Positions 49,741 to 57,762 of a stretch of 64,000 nt of DNA are shown piece by piece. The stretch's first letter is position 1. Every line of letters begins with the position of its first letter. The notes beneath the pieces were generated by a model. It saw only the letters and a list, made by a program, of their open reading frames with translations. It was not told where the DNA came from and ran no database searches. The position numbers and the translations under genes were made by a program. The DNA comes from Streptomyces scabichelini (GTDB lineage Bacteria > Actinomycetota > Actinomycetes > Streptomycetales > Streptomycetaceae), in NCBI RefSeq assembly GCF_011045015.1, contig NZ_JAAKZY010000001.1, positions 62,001-126,000 of the forward strand, written 5' to 3'.

Positions 49741-50483
49741 GGCTTCTCGGTCAGCCACAGACGCTTTCCGTTCACTTCGGCGGCGGGCTCGTCCCAGACG
49801 TCGACGATGGCCTCGGCCAGATCATTGACGTCCGTGAAGCCCGCGAACTTCGCATTGGGGCGCTCGGCGCGCATCGCGTCGTGCACCAACGCCTTCACTA
49901 TCAGGATGGCAGCCGCCGCCCTCGGCCCGGACTCACCCCCGGCCTTGCGGAAGAAGTCGGCCAGGGCCAGCGTCCACGCCTCGGCGGCGGCCTTGGCGGC
50001 GGAGTACGCGGCGTTGCCCGCCGTGGGCTTGCTGGCGCCGGCGGCGCTGATCAGGACGTAACGGCCGCGATCGCTGTGCTGCAACGCCTCGTGGAAGGCC
50101 AGGGAGGTGTGCTGCACGGTGCGGATCAGCAGCATCTCCAGCAGATCCCAGTCGTCGAGACTGGTCCTGGTGAAGGTCTCGCTGCCGCGCCAGCCGCCGA
50201 CGAGGTGGACCAGGCCGTCGACACGGCCGAAGTCCTTCTCGATGTGAATCGCCCAGTCGCGGGTCGACTCCCGGTCGAGCAGGTCGACCGTGTCCCCGAT
50301 GACGGTGGCGCCGCCGTGCGCGTAGCGCGCCGCGTCCACGGCCTCCGCAAGACGCTCGGGGTCGTTGTCCGCCCCGATGACGGTCGCCCCTGCCTCGGCG
50401 AGCCGCAGCAGCGTCGCACGTCCGGCGGGTCCGCCCGCGCCGGCCACCGCGACCACCGCACCGCTGAGAGCCCCGTTCTGCAT
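49737..50483 (-). CDS. short-chain dehydrogenase/reductase
   Basis: The 248-residue product has an SDR Rossmann fold with a slightly altered nucleotide motif VAVAGAGGPAGRA (about residues 11-23), DVDLL-type adenine site, LVHLVGGWRG (NAG equivalent) and the catalytic YSAAK (about 158-162). Substrate is unknown. AGGAGG precedes the ATG at 50483. It overlaps the threonine aldolase gene by 4 bases and follows the DUF6421 gene by 38 bases, forming one operon. Confidence 0.88.
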   Translation of the reverse strand: MQNGALSGAVVAVAGAGGPAGRATLLRLAEAGATVIGADNDPERLAEAVDAARYAHGGATVIGDTVDLLDRESTRDWAIHIEKDFGRVDGLVHLVGGWRGSETFTRTSLDDWDLLEMLLIRTVQHTSLAFHEALQHSDRGRYVLISAAGASKPTAGNAAYSAAKAAAEAWTLALADFFRKAGGESGPRAAAAILIVKALVHDAMRAERPNAKFAGFTDVNDLAEAIVDVWDEPAAEVNGKRLWLTEKP

Positions 50484-50521
50484 GGTCCTCGCCTCCTGAG
50501 CACTGTTCCGGGCATGATCGC

Positions 50522-51919
50522 TCACGCGGCGACCCGCTGGGCACTGTCCGCCGTGATGCCCTTGGCGGAGGCGATCACGTTCTTCAGCTTCTTGGACAGT
50601 GCCTCATAGAACATGCTCAGCGGAAACTCGTCCGGAAGCACGTCATCGACGAGTTTTCGCGGCGGCCGGCTCAGATCCAGGGCGTCCGGACCCTTGGCCC
50701 ACTTGGAGCCCGGGTGCGGGGCGAGGTAGCTGGAGACCAGTTCATAGCCGGCGAACCAGTGGACCAGCTTCGGACGGTCGATGCCGTCGCGGTACAGCTT
50801 CTCGATCTCGGCGCACAGCTCGTTGGTGACCTGCGGGGCGCGCTGCCAGTCGATGGACAGCTTGTTGTCGGTCCAGCGGACGACATCGTGCTTGTGCAGG
50901 TAGGCGAAGAGCAGCTGGCCGCCGAGGCCGTCGTAGTTGCGGACACGCTCACCGGTGACCGGGAAGCGGAACATCCGGTCGAACAGCACCGCGTACTGCA
51001 CGTCACGGCCCTGCGGGAAGCCGTCGTCCGCGAGCTTCACGGCCTCCCTGAAGGCGGTGAGGTCGCAGCGCAGCTCCTCGAGGCCGTACATCCAGAACGG
51101 CTGGCGCTGCTTGATCATGAACGGGTCGAAGGGCAGGTCGCCGCGGCTGTGGGTGCGGTCGTGGACCATGTCCCACAGGACGAACGCCTGCTGGCAGCGG
51201 TCCTGGTCGCCGACCATCTCCCGGATGTCGTCGGGCAGTTCGAGCCCGAGGATGCCGACGGCGGCCTCGGTGACCCGGCGGAAGCGGGCGGCCTCGCGGT
51301 CGCAGAAGATGCCGCCCCAGCTGAACCGCTCGGGGGCCTCGCGCACGGCGACGGTCTCCGGGAAGAGGACGGCCGAGTTGGTGTCGTAGCCCGAGGTGAA
51401 GTCCTCGAAGGTGATGCCGCAGAACAGCGGGTTGTCATAGCGGGTGCGCTCCAGCTCGGCGAGCCAGTCCGGCCACACCATGCGCAGCACGACCGCTTCC
51501 AGGTTGCGGTCCGGGTTGCCGTTCTGCGTGTACATGGGGAAGACGACCAGGTGCTGGAGGCCGTCCTCGCGGTGTGCGGCGGGCTGGAAGGCCAGCAGCG
51601 AGTCGAGGAAGTCGGGGATCTTGAAACCCTCGTCCGCCCAGCGGCGCAGGTCACCGACGAGCGCCTCGTGGTACGCGGCGTCGTGCGGAAGCAGTGGCGC
51701 GAGCGCCTCGACGGCGCCCACGACACGGCGTACGGCGTGATCGGCGTCCCCGGGATCAGGGGCGCCCTCGGAGTCGAAGTCGATCGAGCCGTCCTTGGAC
51801 TGCCATGGCCGGATCTGCTCCACGGCATCCTTGAGCACGGGCCAAGCCGGGTGCTCCACCACCCTGCCGCTGGGAGGAACCTGCCCCTCCGCACCCACCT
51901 GCACAAGAATTTCCGTCAT
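50522..51919 (-). CDS. DUF6421 family protein
   Basis: The 465-residue product matches the actinobacterial DUF6421 family (opening MTEILVQVGAEGQVPPSGR and PWQSKDGSIDF). It carries a conserved histidine cluster, DMVHDRTHSRGDLPFDPFM, and PKLVHWFAGYELVSSYLAPHPGSKW, suggestive of a metal-binding site, though no catalytic function is known. It is the first gene of the set with the SDR and threonine aldolase genes. ATG at 51919 has AAGGATG upstream. Confidence 0.8.
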   Translation of the reverse strand: MTEILVQVGAEGQVPPSGRVVEHPAWPVLKDAVEQIRPWQSKDGSIDFDSEGAPDPGDADHAVRRVVGAVEALAPLLPHDAAYHEALVGDLRRWADEGFKIPDFLDSLLAFQPAAHREDGLQHLVVFPMYTQNGNPDRNLEAVVLRMVWPDWLAELERTRYDNPLFCGITFEDFTSGYDTNSAVLFPETVAVREAPERFSWGGIFCDREAARFRRVTEAAVGILGLELPDDIREMVGDQDRCQQAFVLWDMVHDRTHSRGDLPFDPFMIKQRQPFWMYGLEELRCDLTAFREAVKLADDGFPQGRDVQYAVLFDRMFRFPVTGERVRNYDGLGGQLLFAYLHKHDVVRWTDNKLSIDWQRAPQVTNELCAEIEKLYRDGIDRPKLVHWFAGYELVSSYLAPHPGSKWAKGPDALDLSRPPRKLVDDVLPDEFPLSMFYEALSKKLKNVIASAKGITADSAQRVAA

Positions 51920-52321
51920 GACCCATCCTTCACAGAAGAACCTCGCGTTTGGACACCGTATGCGTGCGGCGTTCCTCCTCACAAGTGGAGACTCGGGAAA
52001 TTATCCTGCGTTACCTCATCTTCACCGCTCTTTTTCCTGCCGGATGCCGTCGTTGCGAATACTTCCGTCGCTTCCTGGGTAGCGGCGCGGGTGGCCTCCA
52101 TGCGCTACCGGAGCGCCGTCGGTCAACGCTCCCGGGACTCGCCCACTCAGGGGTGAGCCGGGAGCCGCGACAGTCCGTGTTCGTGCGGCTGGAAGGCGTC
52201 ATTCCCCGCTGTCGGACCGGGTTCATCAGCGGGTCCGGCGATTAGGCTGCGGGCTGGCCGCGTGGGCACGGGACCGCAGCGCGCGGCAGCCGAGCCGCCG
52301 TCGACGGAAGCGGAGTCAACG
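51920..52321. other. 402-base gene-free divergent region
   Basis: No supportable gene is seen. The segment 51985-52080 is lower in G+C than its surroundings (AAATTATCC, CTTTTTCC and similar stretches) and probably holds the promoters for the DUF6421 operon (leftward) and the GDPD gene (rightward). No strong palindrome was recognised. Confidence 0.5.
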
Positions 52322-53005
52322 TTGAACTTCCTCACCATCGGTCACCGCGGAATCATGGGTGTCGAACCCGAGAACACCCTCCGTTCCTTCGTCGCCGCCG
52401 AGCAGGCGGGCCTCGACGTGATCGAACTCGATCTGCATCTGAGCAAGGACGGCGAGCTCGTCGTCATGCACGACGCCGACGTGGACCGTACGACCGACGG
52501 TTCGGGCCCGATCGCCGAGCAGACCCTCGCGGAGCTGCGGGCGCTGGACGCGGGACGCGGGGAACGCATCCCGGTCTTCGAGGAGGTCCTGGACGCCGTC
52601 ACGGCGCCGCTGCAGGCCGAGATCAAGGACGTCGCGGCGGCCCAGGCGCTCGCCGAGGTCATGCACCGGCGGGATCTGGCCGGCCGGGTCGAGGTGCTGT
52701 CGTTCCACGACGAGGCGATCGCCGAGATCGCGCGGCTCGTCCCGGGCGTACGCACCGCGCTCGTCGCCAGCCGGTACGGCACCGATGTCGTCGAGCGCGC
52801 CACCGCCGTCGGCGCCACCGGTCTCGTACTGAACATCCGGCGGCTGACCCTGGAGATCGTCGAGTGCGCGCGCAAGGCGGACCTGCGGATCATCGGCTGG
52901 GTGGTGAACACGCAGGACCATCTGCGGCTGGTGCGCGCCCTGGGGCTGGACGGCGCGACCACCGACTACCCGGAGATCAAGCGCACCGGACGCTTCACGG
53001 CGTAG
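52322..53005 (+). CDS. glycerophosphodiester phosphodiesterase
   Basis: The 227-residue product has the GDPD motifs GHRGIMGVEPENTLRSF (residues 7-23), VIELDLHLSKDGELVVMHDADVDRTT (about 36-61) and the terminal ATTDYP. It hydrolyses glycerophosphodiesters to glycerol-3-phosphate and an alcohol. No signal peptide, so it is cytoplasmic. TTG at 52322 is chosen because GGAG precedes it and it opens directly on the first strand; an ATG at 52262 would add 20 unrelated residues. Confidence 0.9.
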   Translation: MNFLTIGHRGIMGVEPENTLRSFVAAEQAGLDVIELDLHLSKDGELVVMHDADVDRTTDGSGPIAEQTLAELRALDAGRGERIPVFEEVLDAVTAPLQAEIKDVAAAQALAEVMHRRDLAGRVEVLSFHDEAIAEIARLVPGVRTALVASRYGTDVVERATAVGATGLVLNIRRLTLEIVECARKADLRIIGWVVNTQDHLRLVRALGLDGATTDYPEIKRTGRFTA

Positions 53006-53045
53006 GGCACTTCACCGGGCAGGCGGCTTCACAGCACAAGCGGCC

Positions 53046-53588
53046 TCACGGCACAAGTGGCTTCACCAGGAGCTCGAACTCCAGGTCGTCGCGCTGCGGA
53101 ATGCCGAACCGTTCGTCGCCGTACGGGAAGGGGATCATCTTTCCCGTACGGCGGTAGCCGCGCCGCTCGTACCAGGCGATGAGGTCCTCGCGCACGGAGA
53201 TCACGGCCATGTGCATCTCCGCGACGCCCCAGATCTCGCGCGCGTGCCGCTCGGCCTCGGCGAGGATCACCTTGCCGAGGCCCCCGCCCTGCTGTGCGGG
53301 GCTGACCGCGAACATGCCGAAGTGGGCGTGGTCACCGCGGTGTTCGAGCTGGCAGCAGGCGATCAGCGTGCCGTCGCGCTCGACGGTCAGCAGACGGCTG
53401 TCGGGCGACTCGATGACCTCGCGCACGCCCTCCGGGTCCGTCCGCTGTCCCTCCAGGATGTCCGCCTCGGTGGTCCAGCCGATGCGGCTGGAGTCCCCTC
53501 GGTAGGCCGACTCGACGAGCAGGACAACGGCGTCGACGTCGGCGTCGGCGGCCTCTCGGAAGGTCAGACCAGTGGCGGCGGTGTCCAT
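53046..53588 (-). CDS. GNAT family N-acetyltransferase
   Basis: The 180-residue product has a GNAT fold: LTFREAADADVDAVVLLVESAYRG, then the acetyl-CoA pyrophosphate loop FAVSPAQQGGGLGKVIL (about residues 95-111) and AWYERRGYRRTGKM at the end. Substrate unknown. ATG at 53588 has GGAG about 12 bases upstream. It runs divergent from a VOC gene. Confidence 0.9.
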   Translation of the reverse strand: MDTAATGLTFREAADADVDAVVLLVESAYRGDSSRIGWTTEADILEGQRTDPEGVREVIESPDSRLLTVERDGTLIACCQLEHRGDHAHFGMFAVSPAQQGGGLGKVILAEAERHAREIWGVAEMHMAVISVREDLIAWYERRGYRRTGKMIPFPYGDERFGIPQRDDLEFELLVKPLVP

Positions 53589-53657
53589 GGGAACGGTCTC
53601 CGGTATCGGCGCGGCTCGGGCACCGACGAGCGTAGCCCTCCCACTAAGGTGCGCGGC

Positions 53658-54044
53658 ATGGTGCATGTACTGAGCAGCCGGACCTTGCTCCGCCCCACCG
53701 ACCCCGAGCGCTCCCGCGCCTTCTACGGTGAGCAGCTGGGCCTCGCCGTCTACCGCGAATTCGGCACGGGCCCGGAGCGCGGCACCGTCTACTTCCTCGG
53801 CGGCGGCTTCCTGGAAGTCGCCGGCCGCTCGGAGGAACCCCCCTCCCCCGCCGTCAAGCTGTGGCTCCAGGTGGCGGACGTGACAGCCGCGTACGAGGAG
53901 CTGACGGCCGCGGGCGTCGAGATCCGGCGGCCCCCGGTCAAGGAACCGTGGGGCCTGATCGAAATGTGGCTCACCGATCCGGACGGAACCGAGATCGCGA
54001 TGGTGGAGGTACCCGCGGACCATCCGCTGCGCTATCGGCCCTGA
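53658..54044 (+). CDS. VOC family (glyoxalase/dioxygenase fold) protein
   Basis: The 128-residue product is one VOC unit pair: SSRTLLRPTDPERSRAFYGEQLGL, LWLQVADVTAAYEELTAAGVE, EMWLTDPDGTEIAMVEVP. It probably binds a metal and small ligand; roles range from antibiotic resistance to dioxygenase. The ATG has no Shine-Dalgarno; CACTAAG about 10 bases upstream suggests a leaderless start. Confidence 0.85.
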   Translation: MVHVLSSRTLLRPTDPERSRAFYGEQLGLAVYREFGTGPERGTVYFLGGGFLEVAGRSEEPPSPAVKLWLQVADVTAAYEELTAAGVEIRRPPVKEPWGLIEMWLTDPDGTEIAMVEVPADHPLRYRP

Positions 54045-54055
54045 GGCTTCCCCCG

Positions 54056-54430
54056 TCACTCCTCCCTGCACAGGCAGAACGGATGGCCCACCGGATCCGC
54101 GTACACGCGGAAGCCGCGGCGGCCGTTGTCGTCGTCCAGGTCGAGCGGGGTGGCGCCGAGGGCCAGTACCTGGGTCTCGGCGGTGTCGATGTCCGGGACG
54201 GTGAAGTCCAGATGCAGCTGCTGGGAGTTGTCGTCGGCGCGCGGCCAGTCGGGCGGGCGGTAGCCGGGAGCGCGCTGGAACGCGATGCGGTGGCCGCCGG
54301 GCGCGTAGAGGTCGTACCAGTCGTCGTTGTACTGCTTGATGTCACCGCCGAGCACGCCCGCGTAGAAGGTGGCGAGGGCCGGGGGATCCGGGCAGTCCAG
54401 GGCTACCAGGCAGTACTGGGCGATGGCCAT
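54056..54430 (-). CDS. VOC family protein
   Basis: The 124-residue product matches the VOC group annotated as glyoxalase-like: YCLVALDCPDPPALATFYAGVLGG, LHLDFTVPDIDTAETQVLALGATPL, FRVYADPVGHPFCLCRE. It lies 71 bases after the F420 oxidoreductase gene on the same strand; that gap is almost filled with four copies of a 14-bp repeat. Confidence 0.88.
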   Translation of the reverse strand: MAIAQYCLVALDCPDPPALATFYAGVLGGDIKQYNDDWYDLYAPGGHRIAFQRAPGYRPPDWPRADDNSQQLHLDFTVPDIDTAETQVLALGATPLDLDDDNGRRGFRVYADPVGHPFCLCREE

Positions 54431-54450
54431 GGGGGAAAGTCCTTTCGCTC

Positions 54451-54505
54451 AGGTCTCGTTCATCAGGTCTCGTTCATCAGGTCTCGTTCATCAGGTCTCG
54501 TTCAC
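54451..54505 (-). repeat. 14-bp tandem repeat, nearly four copies, forming overlapping minicistrons
   Basis: The unit AGGTCTCGTTCATC starts at 54451, 54465, 54479 and 54493 (last copy cut short). Read on the minus strand the unit is ATGAACGAGACCTG, so each copy spells Met-Asn-Glu-Thr-stop with the stop and the next ATG overlapping as TGATG. It fills the gap between the F420 oxidoreductase stop and the VOC gene. Confidence 0.85.
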
Positions 54506-55467
54506 AGGTCCTTCAGTGCCGGCAGCAGCTTCTTCTCCGCCCAGTCGAGGAACGGGAGTTGGTGGTCGCCGCCGACCTGGACCAGGGCGATCTCGGTGAA
54601 GCCCGCGGTGACGTAGGGGCGTACGGCCTCGACGAAGGTGCCGACGTCGTCACCGCACGGGATGGTCTCCGCGACGTCCTCCGGGCGTACGTGCTGTGTG
54701 GCCGTGTCGAAGTTCGCGGGGCCGGGGAGTTCGGCGTTGACCGGCCAGCCGCCGAGCGCCCAGCGGAACTGCTCGTGGGCCCGGGCGACGGCGGCGTCCT
54801 TGTCGGGGTCGAAGCAGACGGGGAGTTGACCCACCCTGGGCTTGCCGGTGCCGCCGTGCCGGTCGAAGGAGTCAAGGAGCTCGGACTTCGGCTCGGTGGC
54901 GATCATCAGGTCGGCCAGCCGGCCGGCGACGGCGCAGGAGTGCTCGCCGGAGACGGCGACGCCGATCGGGGGCGGCTCGTCGGGGAGGTCGTACAGCCGG
55001 GCGTTCTCCACGTCGTAGTGCGGGCCGTGGTGGTTCACATTCTCACCGGCGAACAGTGCGCGGATGATGTCCACGGCCTCTTCCAGCATGTCGAGGCGGA
55101 TGTGCGCGGCGGGCCAACCGCCGCCCACCACATGCTCGTTGAGGTTCTCGCCGGAACCGAGCCCGAGCCGGAAGCGGCCCTCGGCGAGCAGCTGCGTCGT
55201 GGCGGCCTTCTGGGCGACGACGGCCGGGTGATAGCGGGTCGTCGGACAGGTCACGTACGTCATGAGGGGAATCCTGGAGGTGGCCTGCGCCGCGGCCCCG
55301 AGCACGCTCCAGGCGTAGGGGGCGTGACCCTGTTCATCGAGCCACGGGAAGTAATGGTCGGAGGTCACCGAGAAGTCGAATCCGGCCTGCTCCGCGGCCA
55401 CCACGTGCCGCACGAGGTCACGGGGGCCGGCCTGCTCGGTCATCATTGTGTAGCCGATTTGCACCAT
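54502..55467 (-). CDS. LLM class F420-dependent oxidoreductase
   Basis: The 321-residue product is a luciferase-like TIM-barrel of the F420-dependent type: QIGYTMMTEQAGPRDLVRHVVAAEQAGFDFSVTSDHYFPW, LAEGRFRLGLGSGENLNEHVVG, and a C-terminal GDDVGTFVEAVRPYVTAGFTEIALVQVGGD. It uses F420 to oxidise or reduce an unknown alcohol or enone. The start ATG at 55467 has a weak GGGA upstream. Possibly co-transcribed with the VOC gene. Confidence 0.9.
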   Translation of the reverse strand: MVQIGYTMMTEQAGPRDLVRHVVAAEQAGFDFSVTSDHYFPWLDEQGHAPYAWSVLGAAAQATSRIPLMTYVTCPTTRYHPAVVAQKAATTQLLAEGRFRLGLGSGENLNEHVVGGGWPAAHIRLDMLEEAVDIIRALFAGENVNHHGPHYDVENARLYDLPDEPPPIGVAVSGEHSCAVAGRLADLMIATEPKSELLDSFDRHGGTGKPRVGQLPVCFDPDKDAAVARAHEQFRWALGGWPVNAELPGPANFDTATQHVRPEDVAETIPCGDDVGTFVEAVRPYVTAGFTEIALVQVGGDHQLPFLDWAEKKLLPALKDL

Positions 55468-55611
55468 GTTGTTCCCAGTAGCCGTGCAGGGGTACCCGAA
55501 ACCTCCCCTTCGCGGGGTGTGCCGCATGCCGCCGATGGCGAGTGTGCCCGGGCCGGTGCCGGGTACCGGAGCCGGGCATGCCACATCCTCGTGTTGCGAC
55601 GGAGGTCTTCC

Positions 55612-56250
55612 ATGGCTCTGCCCGGCAAGTCCCTGACCGGCTCCTGGCGGCACTGGCGGCGGGGACGCGCCCGGTTGTCGGTTCCCCTCTCGTCCACGGA
55701 CGTCGAGGACGCGAACCGGAGGTTCCTGCTCTACGGGGTGCTGCCGCTGTGGGTCGTGCCCGCGGTCGCCGACTGGTGGATGCACCGGCGTACCCGGATC
55801 GAGCACACGGCTGGCACCAAGGAATCCGTCGTGCACGCGCTCATGATGACCGAGAGCGGGATCCCGGTCGCCATGGGCCTGCTGGCCCGGGTCAACCCCC
55901 TTGTCCTGTCCGTCATGGGCTCAGCCGCGGCGGCCCACAGCGCCACCGCCCTGTACGACGTGACCCTGGCCACCGAGAAGCGCGAAGTCCGCCCCGTCGA
56001 GCAGCACATCCACAGCTTCCTGGAAGTGCTGCCGCTGTCGGCGCTCGCCTTCATCGGCTGCCTGCACTCGGACCAGGTACGCGCGACCCTGCGCGGCGGG
56101 CCCGGCCGCGACGACTGGAAGCTGCTGCCCAAGGACAGGCCGCTGTCCGCCCCGTACCTGCTGGGCCTCGGCGTGGTGGTCGGCGCCGGTGTCGCTCTCC
56201 CGTACGCCGAGGAGTTGAGGCGCTGCGTCCGGGCACAGCGCTCTTCATGA
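55612..56250 (+). CDS. conserved membrane protein of unknown function
   Basis: The 212-residue product has about four hydrophobic segments: 40-58, 76-96, 128-148 and 178-198. It carries conserved polar positions within or near membranes (WWMHRRTRIEHTAG, HALMMTES, VEQHIHSFLEVLP), with several histidines and glutamates that could bind metal. No family was recognised with confidence. GGAGG precedes the ATG. Its stop overlaps the next gene start (ATGA), so it works with the SMP-30-like protein. Confidence 0.75.
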   Translation: MALPGKSLTGSWRHWRRGRARLSVPLSSTDVEDANRRFLLYGVLPLWVVPAVADWWMHRRTRIEHTAGTKESVVHALMMTESGIPVAMGLLARVNPLVLSVMGSAAAAHSATALYDVTLATEKREVRPVEQHIHSFLEVLPLSALAFIGCLHSDQVRATLRGGPGRDDWKLLPKDRPLSAPYLLGLGVVVGAGVALPYAEELRRCVRAQRSS

Positions 56251-57209
56251 CACCGCGACGAACCGGGCCCGGGGTGCTGCCGGCCCTGCGTCCGGTCCCC
56301 CTCGGTGGCACGGGCCCGGAGGACGTGGTCGTCGACCGCGAAGGCCGCGTGGTCACGGGCGTCGAGGACGGCCGCATCCTGCGCGTCCATCCGCACGGTC
56401 CCGCCCGTGTGCAGCAGATCGCCCGCACCGGAGGGCGGCCGCTGGGTCTCGAGGTCCTGCGGGACGGACGGCTGCTGGTGTGCGACGCGGAGCGCGGACT
56501 GCTCCGCGTCACCATCGAGCCCGTCGTGGGGAAGGTCGAGGTTCTCGCCGACTCCGTGGCGGGCGCGCCGCTGCGGTTCTGCAGCAACGTGGCCGCAGCG
56601 GCGGACGGCACCGTGTACTTCACCGTCTCCAGCAGGCGATACGGGCTTCAGGACTGGCTGGGCGACCTGATGGAGCACACGGCGACCGGTCGGCTGCTCC
56701 GGCTGCGGCCCGACGGCGGCGAACCGGAGATCCTGCTGGACGGCCTGGACTTCGCCAACGGAGTCGTGCTGTCGGAGGACGAGTCCTGTGTCGTGGTGGC
56801 CGAGACCGGCGCGTACCGTCTCACCCGGCTGTGGCTGTCCGGCCCGCGGGCCGGCCGCCGCGACACCCTGATCGAGAACCTGCCCGGCTTCCCTGACAAC
56901 CTCTCCCGCGGCGCGGACGGGACGATCTGGGTCGCCCTGGCGGGCCCGCGGCAAGCGCTTCTGGACTGGCTGCGCCACGCGCCCGTCCAGGTCCGCCGGG
57001 CGGTCTGGCAGGCCGTACGCCCTCTGCACATCCGCCCGCTCCCGGTCGCGCGCGTGATGGGAATCGGGCCGGACGGCCGCGTCCGCCACGACCTCAGGAG
57101 GATCAGGGCGGGCTACCGGATGGTGACCAGCGTGTACGAGCACGACGGCACGCTGGTCCTGGGCAGCCTCCTGGAGGACGGCATCGCCGTCTGCGAACTG
57201 CCCACGTGA
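56247..57209 (+). CDS. SMP-30/strictosidine synthase-like beta-propeller protein
   Basis: The 320-residue product resembles the strictosidine synthase/SMP-30 six-bladed propeller group: GPEDVVVDREGRVVTG, RPLGLEVLRDGRLLVCDAERGLLRV, FCSNVAAAADGTVYFTVSS, DFANGVVLSEDESCVVVAET, GFPDNLSRGADGTIWVALAGPR. These are lactonases or hydrolases with a central calcium. No signal peptide. It is coupled to the preceding membrane protein gene by ATGA. The stop codon sits inside a stem-loop. Confidence 0.85.
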   Translation: MTPRRTGPGVLPALRPVPLGGTGPEDVVVDREGRVVTGVEDGRILRVHPHGPARVQQIARTGGRPLGLEVLRDGRLLVCDAERGLLRVTIEPVVGKVEVLADSVAGAPLRFCSNVAAAADGTVYFTVSSRRYGLQDWLGDLMEHTATGRLLRLRPDGGEPEILLDGLDFANGVVLSEDESCVVVAETGAYRLTRLWLSGPRAGRRDTLIENLPGFPDNLSRGADGTIWVALAGPRQALLDWLRHAPVQVRRAVWQAVRPLHIRPLPVARVMGIGPDGRVRHDLRRIRAGYRMVTSVYEHDGTLVLGSLLEDGIAVCELPT

Positions 57210-57220
57210 ACTCACGTGGG
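57201..57220. terminator. stem-loop overlapping the SMP-30-like stop codon
   Basis: CCCACGTG at 57201-57208 pairs with CACGTGGG at 57213-57220 around AACT. The TGA at 57207-57209 lies in the stem, and a third CACGTGA follows at 57223. It separates two convergent genes. Confidence 0.65.
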
Positions 57221-57221
57221 C

Positions 57222-57710
57222 TCACGTGACTGGGTGCCCGGCGGGGATGTCGGCGACGTCGCTGAGCCGCAGTAGTTCCTGCTCCGGCCGCCCGCGGGTC
57301 TCGCCCGCGACGGAGCTGAGGAGGAAGCCGATGTGATCGCCCGTCTCGACCTGGCCTTCCACGCGGCCCACGAACCAGGCGAGGGTGTCGTCCAGTACGG
57401 GAACGCCGCCGGGCCCCGGCGTCCAGGCCGCCCGCGCGAACTTGTCCACGCGGTCGCCGGTCTCGCCGCCGAACAGTTCCGCCAGCGCGTACTGGTCGCG
57501 CCCGAGTAGATGCACGGCGAGCCGTTCGGCGGACCGCGCCACCCGGAAGGTCCGGTTCAGCGTCGACAGCCAGACCATGAACCGGGCCGGCTTGATCGAG
57601 CACTGCGAGGCGAAGCTCACCAGGCAGCCGGCCCGTTCCCCGTCGGCCGCGGCGGTCACCACGTACACGGGGTGGTCGAGCCGGTCGACGAACGACTGCA
57701 TGGCGGTCAC
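57222..57710 (-). CDS. flavin reductase family protein
   Basis: The 162-residue product is a flavin-reductase-like FMN split barrel: HPVYVVTAAADGERAGCLVSFASQCSIKPARFMVWLS near the start, and GDHIGFLLSSV near the end. Electron partner unknown. It converges on the SMP-30-like gene. It is distinct from the flavin reductase at 44939-45448, with no leader peptide. Confidence 0.85.
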   Translation of the reverse strand: MTAMQSFVDRLDHPVYVVTAAADGERAGCLVSFASQCSIKPARFMVWLSTLNRTFRVARSAERLAVHLLGRDQYALAELFGGETGDRVDKFARAAWTPGPGGVPVLDDTLAWFVGRVEGQVETGDHIGFLLSSVAGETRGRPEQELLRLSDVADIPAGHPVT

Positions 57711-57762
57711 GGCCGCTCCCTCACTGCTGACACTGGCCTACAGTCCCTCCCCCAATCCAAGG

